Source of the DNA: Lysobacterales bacterium
GTDB lineage: Bacteria > Pseudomonadota > Gammaproteobacteria > Xanthomonadales > SZUA-36
DNA: 11,137 nt
NCBI GenBank assembly: GCA_009692275.1
Contig: SHZL01000062.1
Coordinates: 1-11,137, forward strand
Direction of reading: 5' to 3'
The notes beneath the pieces are model-generated. The model made no database searches and was not told where the DNA came from. It saw nothing but the letters and a program-made list of their open reading frames with translations. The stretch's first letter is position 1; the number at the start of each line of letters is the position of its first letter. This document shows, piece after piece, positions 7,057 to 11,137 of this stretch. The translations under genes and the position numbers were made by a program.

Positions 7057-7596
7057 TTAACCGGAGGCAGGTGGCTCCGTCGCCATCAGCGCCTGCAAAT
7101 CAGCCAGAACCTGCGCGGTATGGGTATCGGGAGCAACCTGGTCATAATGCTTCACGATGATGCCTTCCGGGTTGACCAGGAAAGATTGCCTGCTGGCAAT
7201 TTTCATCAGCTTGTAATCGGTTAATACACCGTAGGCTTCCGCAGCCTTCCCCCCGACATCGGCGAGAATGGTAAAGGGCAGTTTGTACTTGGTCGAAAAT
7301 TCCTTGTGGGAGTCGACGTCATCCAGGCTGATGCCCACTACCTCGGCGCCCATTCCCTGGAAGGCATAAATGTTGTCGCGAAAGCTGCATGCTTCGGTGG
7401 TGCAACCCGGCGTATCGTCCTTGGGATAGAAATACACTACCAGCCAGGTGCCGCTGTAGTCGCTGAGCTTATGCCATTCACCATTCTGGTCCTGTAAGTT
7501 GAAACCAGGAGCAGCACTACCCACGGCCGGCGGGTCTCCCGCACAAGCGGCCAGGGCAATCACGGCCAGGATCAAACCGAGCACATATCGATTCAT
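7057..7596 (-). CDS. bcp: BCP-type peroxiredoxin predicted to be a lipoprotein
   Basis: This is a thiol peroxidase of the PrxQ/BCP family that reduces hydrogen peroxide and organic hydroperoxides. The peroxidatic Cys is C65 in KDDTPGCTTEACSFRD, and the likely resolving Cys is C70 five residues later, the usual PrxQ arrangement. The fold is complete (VVYFYPKDDTPG, VVGISLDDVDSH, FTILADVGG, RQSFLVNPEG). The first 18 residues form a lipoprotein signal: a hydrophobic run, then the lipobox L-A-A-C with C18 as the lipidated residue. Ala at the next position predicts outer-membrane rather than inner-membrane retention. Most BCP proteins are cytosolic, so this is an envelope form. The chosen start is the second of two close in-frame ATGs (7594-7596), because it has optimal spacing to the ribosome site; the first (7602) would be almost on top of it. 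The mature protein is about 160 residues. Confidence 0.93.
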   Translation of the reverse strand: MNRYVLGLILAVIALAACAGDPPAVGSAAPGFNLQDQNGEWHKLSDYSGTWLVVYFYPKDDTPGCTTEACSFRDNIYAFQGMGAEVVGISLDDVDSHKEFSTKYKLPFTILADVGGKAAEAYGVLTDYKLMKIASRQSFLVNPEGIIVKHYDQVAPDTHTAQVLADLQALMATEPPASG

Positions 7597-7603
7597 GGGC
7601 ATT

Positions 7604-7609
7604 CTCCTC
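7604..7609 (-). promoter_or_regulatory. Ribosome binding site that selects the peroxiredoxin start
   Basis: GAGGAG on the minus strand lies seven bases upstream of the ATG at 7596 but only one base upstream of the in-frame ATG at 7602. Normal Shine-Dalgarno spacing (5-9 bases) therefore favours the second ATG, shortening the signal peptide by two residues. Confidence 0.7.
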
Positions 7610-7669
7610 GCCCGGCAACCGGGAGCCCGGCACCAGGAACAGACTAACGTTCAGGACACTTGCTTGTCG

Positions 7670-8848
7670 TCACGAGCCACTGAAAATAAGATGCGGCCTG
7701 TTGTACAGGTTAGCAGCAATAACGGCCAGTGTCAGACCAATGACCAGGGTGCTGGCAATGGACAACGCATACCAAGCCAAGGGTACAGCATCCCCACGGA
7801 TGATTTCACCGATCAGCAAATTTTGCGAAAACAGGGGGATGGACATCATCCAGGTTTCCGGCCGGATGGGGTTGGACATGAAGATGATGCTCGGAATCAA
7901 CGGGATGATCACTACCAGGCCCATATAGGACTGCGCTTCGCGGTAGGACTTGGCAAATGCCGCAAGCAGCGTGAGCAGGCTGGCCGCGAGGATGGCTACA
8001 GGGGCAATGACCAGCAGGATAAGTACCATGGAACGGGTGGTGATGCTCAGGTCCACGCCGAAGGTGCCAATCGGCATGAGCGGCATGGTCAGTTTGAACG
8101 AGAGCAATGTAAGCGCCAATGAGACCATGGCGAACAACATGGTGGTTGCAAGTTTTCCACTCATGACCTGCCAGCGCGGCACCGGGTTGATTAACAAGGG
8201 CTCAAGGCTTTTGCGCTCTTTCTCGCCGGCCGTGGTGTCCATCGCGAGATGCATTCCTCCCGTAAACGCGGTAATCATGAGGATGTACGGCAGGAAAATC
8301 ATGGCCAAAATGGCGCGGCTCTTGGCAGTGGAAAGATCAACGTCCCGAATCATGATAGGTGTTGCGATCTGTGGCGCTACGCCGCGCAGGTGCAGCCTCA
8401 ACACGCCCATTTGTTGACCGTACACGGTGAGCAGGCTTTTTACCCGCCTCACTGCGACTTCCGATTCCCTCCGGGAAGGGTCAGTGATGACCTCCACGGG
8501 TGCGGGCTCGCCCCTGTTCCATTTTTCTGCAAATTCAGCCGGGATGCGGATGATGACCAGCTCTTCCTGGCTCCGCACCAGGGCCTCCGGGTCCTTCGGG
8601 GCAGCTTCAATTACCGTACCCTGCTGCTCCAGAAAACGGACCAGGCTGGGTGCGTTTTCTGCGCCGACCACCGGAACCTCCAGGGTTTTCTCCGCGCGTT
8701 CTTCTTCGGCTGAGTTGGTAAACCATATCAGGGCAATGAACATCACTGGAAAAAGCACCGGGCCCAGCAACAAGGAGTTAAACAGCGCGCGCCGGTCACG
8801 GATATTTTCCTTGACCTCTTTGCGCAATACCGTGATCAGCCCCCTCAT
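7670..8848 (-). CDS. natB: ABC-2 type transporter permease, NatB-like
   Basis: This 392-residue integral inner-membrane protein is the channel-forming partner of the ATPase encoded just upstream. A cytoplasmic start (MRGLITVLRKEVKENIRDRR) leads into the first membrane helix at about residues 24-44. A large extracytoplasmic domain at about 46-175 follows, then a cluster of five hydrophobic helices at about 177-383. The diagnostic cytoplasmic loop TAGEKERKSLEPLLINPV at about 206-223 is the family's coupling-loop signature. Family members include Bacillus NatB (sodium export) and related YhaP/ABC-2 proteins. The real substrate cannot be told from sequence; sodium, a drug or an envelope component are all possible. 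The start ATG shares four bases (ATGA, 8845-8848) with the natA stop, so the two are translationally coupled. Confidence 0.9.
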   Translation of the reverse strand: MRGLITVLRKEVKENIRDRRALFNSLLLGPVLFPVMFIALIWFTNSAEEERAEKTLEVPVVGAENAPSLVRFLEQQGTVIEAAPKDPEALVRSQEELVIIRIPAEFAEKWNRGEPAPVEVITDPSRRESEVAVRRVKSLLTVYGQQMGVLRLHLRGVAPQIATPIMIRDVDLSTAKSRAILAMIFLPYILMITAFTGGMHLAMDTTAGEKERKSLEPLLINPVPRWQVMSGKLATTMLFAMVSLALTLLSFKLTMPLMPIGTFGVDLSITTRSMVLILLVIAPVAILAASLLTLLAAFAKSYREAQSYMGLVVIIPLIPSIIFMSNPIRPETWMMSIPLFSQNLLIGEIIRGDAVPLAWYALSIASTLVIGLTLAVIAANLYNRPHLIFSGS

Positions 8849-9579
8849 GCCAGCAAACCCTCATCGCTGCCGATCAGTTTGACGAAAGCATCTTCCAGCG
8901 AGTCGCAGCCACTGCGCTCCAGCAGCTCATCCTTGGTGCCATCGGCGGCAACTTCCCCCCTGGCAATGATCACGACACGGTCACACAGCGCGGCGACTTC
9001 CTGCATGATGTGGGTTGAGAGCACCACCGAGTGGCCGCCGCTCTTGAGGCTAAGAATGTAATGGCGCAAGGCGCGTGTGCCCATGACATCAAGTCCGTTG
9101 CTGGGCTCATCCATCAACACGGTTTGCGGCCCGTGCACCATGGCACGTGCAATGGCCACCTTGACGCGTTGACCCTGGGAAAATCCCTCGGTTCGCCGGT
9201 CGATGAAGTCCGCCATGTCCAGTGTCCGGGTCAATTCCTCGATGCGACTTTCCAGCAAGGCTTTGTCAAGGCCATGCAAATCACCGTAGTAACGGATGTT
9301 TTCCCTCGCGGTAAGCCGGGTATACAAGCCCCGACTGTCCGGCACGACTCCCAGCGTCCGTTTGATTTCCATGGCATCGCGAGTCGGGTCCAGCCCGTCG
9401 ATGCGGATTTCGCCCGCGTCCGGCGGCAGCAGCGAATAGAGCATTCTGAGCGTGGTGGTCTTGCCCGCGCCGTTGGGTCCAAGCAGGCCGGTGATTTCGC
9501 TGTCGCGAGCTTCAAAGGAAATTCCCCGCACGGCTTGCACCTTGCCGAAGGATTTGTGCAGATTCGTCACCTTGATCAT
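8845..9579 (-). CDS. natA: ABC transporter ATP-binding protein, NatA-like
   Basis: This 244-residue nucleotide-binding subunit powers the NatB-like permease. Motifs in order: Walker A GPNGAGKTT (34-42), Q-loop region with GVVPDSRGLYTRLTAREN (77-94), signature FSQGQ (133-137), Walker B TVLMDEP (153-159, catalytic E158) and the H-switch STH (H190). The usual Q-loop glutamine position carries Asp (D81), which I recall from some NatA-type ATPases and is probably not a defect. The start ATG 9577-9579 is preferred over an in-frame ATG 57 bases upstream. The protein then begins MIKVTNLHKSFG like its homologues, and the ATG overlaps the TGA of the hydrolase gene (ATGA, 9576-9579). Both gene junctions in this operon show the same four-base overlap, pointing to stoichiometric co-expression. 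Confidence 0.93.
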   Translation of the reverse strand: MIKVTNLHKSFGKVQAVRGISFEARDSEITGLLGPNGAGKTTTLRMLYSLLPPDAGEIRIDGLDPTRDAMEIKRTLGVVPDSRGLYTRLTARENIRYYGDLHGLDKALLESRIEELTRTLDMADFIDRRTEGFSQGQRVKVAIARAMVHGPQTVLMDEPSNGLDVMGTRALRHYILSLKSGGHSVVLSTHIMQEVAALCDRVVIIARGEVAADGTKDELLERSGCDSLEDAFVKLIGSDEGLLA

Positions 9580-11108
9580 GGGTTCGGCCCGGTCAGCGAC
9601 ATGAACCAGGGGGAGGCTTGCAGCTGGGCCAGGCACTGCGCATCCAGTCCAGCCAGGCTGGCGGCGACAATAAAGTCAGTCACCACCTGTCCCACGCAAC
9701 CCCGGCTGGAGATGCTGTGGCCTTGTCCGGGTGCGACCAGGTGCAGGCTGTTGGATAATCCTGCCTTTACCTGCTCAGCGTATTCGGGGGGTGTAACCGG
9801 ATCCAGTTCGCCGGACAGAAGCAATGCTGGCGTGTCGCTGATGACCGGTTCGTGGAAGCCGTCAGGTACTTCGCCGCGCGGCCAAATCGCGCACTGAATG
9901 GCAGCAACCCTGGTCATGCTGTTGCCGAGCAGTCGCCCGCTGTCCGTGCCGGCTCCAGGGAACAGCGGAAAATCCTCGGCACACACCACCGACATTTCCA
10001 TGCCCTGAGCAATGCTTTCAGACAGTCCACTGGCGGTAATCAGCAGTTGGCTGGCAATCCGCCTGTAATTGCCTTGCGTTGCAGCTTCATGAATCAACAG
10101 AGGCAGCATGGCCTGTGTTTCCGCGGAATAGGTCAGGAACCGTATGGACAATGCCAGCGCTTCCCGGTCAAATGTAAAGGTGAACGGTTGACCCGTCAGC
10201 GGGTTATCGACCGTAACCTCGACCGGCGAAATTTCCAGTTGCTGAATCATGTCATTGAGGCTTTGCGCCAGTCCCGGATACGCCTGGTTGCATGTGGGGT
10301 CGGCGGCACATGAGGCCAGGATGCGCTGCAGCGCGAGGTCGAGCTTCTCCGCGTGCTCTGTTCCCAGTGCCAGTGTTTGCGGCGCAACGCCATCGAGCAC
10401 CAGCGTGCGCACACGCTGCGGGAACAATCTCAGGTACACCTGGGCGGCACGTGTGCCGTAGGAAATTCCGAACAGGTTGACCTGTTCGTACCTGAGGGCT
10501 GCGCGCACGAGGTCATAGTCTTGCATGGCGATGGTAGTGGTGTAAAAACGCGGGTCTGCATCGAGTGACTGCAGGCATTGCCGGGTGGTGCCTGCCAATT
10601 GGTCCCAATCCGTTGCAAGGGCTTCGGCAAGCTCCGCTTGCGGGCAGCGTAAAGGGTTGGACTGGCCGGTGCCTCTTTGGTCGATGAGCAGGATATCCCG
10701 ATTCTTGTTCAGCTTGGTGAACGCAGGAGCGACGATCAGCCACGCCTCCGAGGCTGCCTGTCCCGGGCCTCCGGCCAGGAACAGCACGGGATCAGGCTCC
10801 ACCTTGCGCTCCTGTGCAGGAACGCGAGCCACCCGCAGCTTGATGTGGCGGCCGTTGGGTTCTGCGGGATTTTCCGCGACTTCGAACCAGCCGCATTCTG
10901 CCGCCATGGTCAGCGGCGTTCCCGGCAGAGTCAGTTCACAGGTGCTCATGGCCAGGGCCGGACGGCTGGATTGCTCTGCAGCCATCGCGGCATTGGCAGA
11001 AACTGCCAGGCCAAAAACCGCAAGGCCCAAAATGGCAGGACCAAAAATGGCAGAATATAAGGCAGAGGCATAGCCCGCCAAGTGTGTATGGAAGCTCGCT
11101 GGAATCAA
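9576..11108 (-). CDS. Secreted TAP-type alpha/beta hydrolase (peptidase-like); true start may lie beyond the window
   Basis: This serine hydrolase is related to tripeptidyl/prolyl aminopeptidases of the SCO7095/TAP family and is about 510 residues from the proposed TTG start. The catalytic triad is visible: nucleophile S216 in FGISYGTRAA, D436 in LLSGELDPVTPP and H464 in GQGHS. The oxyanion-hole motif LAGGPGQ is at 112-118 and the conserved DQRGTGQS at 143-150. A Cys-containing lid region (SCAADPTCNQAYPGL), SVVCAEDFP and a C-terminal TAP-like domain (from about 400) also fit the family. A signal peptide precedes residue 45, with cleavage near ANAAMA. It therefore probably acts in the periplasm or envelope on peptides; substrate is unknown. 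The in-frame sequence stays open to the window edge (11137) and no strong ribosome site precedes the TTG, so the start is uncertain. Its stop overlaps the natA start, making it the first visible gene of a three-gene operon. Confidence 0.9.
   Translation of the reverse strand: MIPASFHTHLAGYASALYSAIFGPAILGLAVFGLAVSANAAMAAEQSSRPALAMSTCELTLPGTPLTMAAECGWFEVAENPAEPNGRHIKLRVARVPAQERKVEPDPVLFLAGGPGQAASEAWLIVAPAFTKLNKNRDILLIDQRGTGQSNPLRCPQAELAEALATDWDQLAGTTRQCLQSLDADPRFYTTTIAMQDYDLVRAALRYEQVNLFGISYGTRAAQVYLRLFPQRVRTLVLDGVAPQTLALGTEHAEKLDLALQRILASCAADPTCNQAYPGLAQSLNDMIQQLEISPVEVTVDNPLTGQPFTFTFDREALALSIRFLTYSAETQAMLPLLIHEAATQGNYRRIASQLLITASGLSESIAQGMEMSVVCAEDFPLFPGAGTDSGRLLGNSMTRVAAIQCAIWPRGEVPDGFHEPVISDTPALLLSGELDPVTPPEYAEQVKAGLSNSLHLVAPGQGHSISSRGCVGQVVTDFIVAASLAGLDAQCLAQLQASPWFMSLTGPNP
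10996..11055 (-). repeat. Degenerate 15-bp tandem repeat (about four copies) inside the hydrolase signal peptide
   Basis: Four consecutive 15-base units lie at 10996-11010, 11011-11025, 11026-11040 and 11041-11055. Neighbouring units agree at about 11, 10 and 13 of 15 bases. Because the unit is a multiple of three, it encodes a repeating five-residue pattern in the hydrophobic core of the signal peptide: SAIFG, PAILG, LAVFG, LAVSA. Confidence 0.65.
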
Positions 11109-11137
11109 AATGGTTTCACTGCGGAACAGCGCATGCC

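Noticed and set aside
7611..7623. Small hairpin (CCCGG-N3-CCGGG) directly before the peroxiredoxin ribosome site.
   Set aside because: Five pairs and a three-base loop without a T-run is not a terminator, and nothing else supports a regulatory role.
7499..8122. Plus-strand open frame of 207 codons across the peroxiredoxin/natB boundary.
   Set aside because: The product is a Gln/Gly/Arg/His-rich low-complexity sequence typical of antisense translation, and it overlaps two well-supported genes.

Overview
The window looks like ordinary chromosome from a moderately GC-rich gammaproteobacterium. The evidence is the QueD and SlyD proteins, which align closely with the Escherichia coli versions, and an fnr/hemN neighbourhood like the anr/hemN region of pseudomonads. 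A marine or environmental lineage is plausible but cannot be fixed from the sequence. I saw no phage, transposon, CRISPR, tRNA or rRNA. No stretch longer than about 130 bases lacks a gene.

Layout. Positions 1-3480 hold four plus-strand genes in close succession: the 3' part of an ornithine cyclodeaminase/mu-crystallin family gene, an exported DUF885 protein with a metallopeptidase-like motif, an exported DUF4399 protein, and a SlyD-type FKBP prolyl isomerase whose GTG start overlaps the stop of the DUF4399 gene. Everything from 3512 to the right edge is on the minus strand. Read 5' to 3' on that strand it gives: a secreted TAP-type alpha/beta hydrolase, natA (ABC ATPase) and natB (ABC-2 permease), joined by two ATGA overlaps; a BCP-type peroxiredoxin lipoprotein; a protein with two CDGSH iron-sulfur motifs; queD; hemN; and a broken fnr.

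How the genes fit together. The hydrolase-natA-natB set is a translationally coupled operon, probably an envelope exporter plus a periplasmic peptidase. The block from the peroxiredoxin to fnr has a redox and anaerobiosis flavour: thiol peroxidase, Fe-S protein, 7-deazaguanine synthesis, oxygen-independent haem synthesis and the oxygen sensor itself. A good FNR box (TTGAC-N4-GTCAA) lies upstream of hemN at class II spacing from a candidate -10.

The most notable observation is that fnr is disrupted. Its [4Fe-4S] sensor half (four Cys) and its helix-turn-helix half are both well preserved but lie in different frames. Comparison with the family suggests about 32 bases are missing from the dimerisation helix. 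I did not find a convincing new biological system; the remaining observations are small-scale ones.
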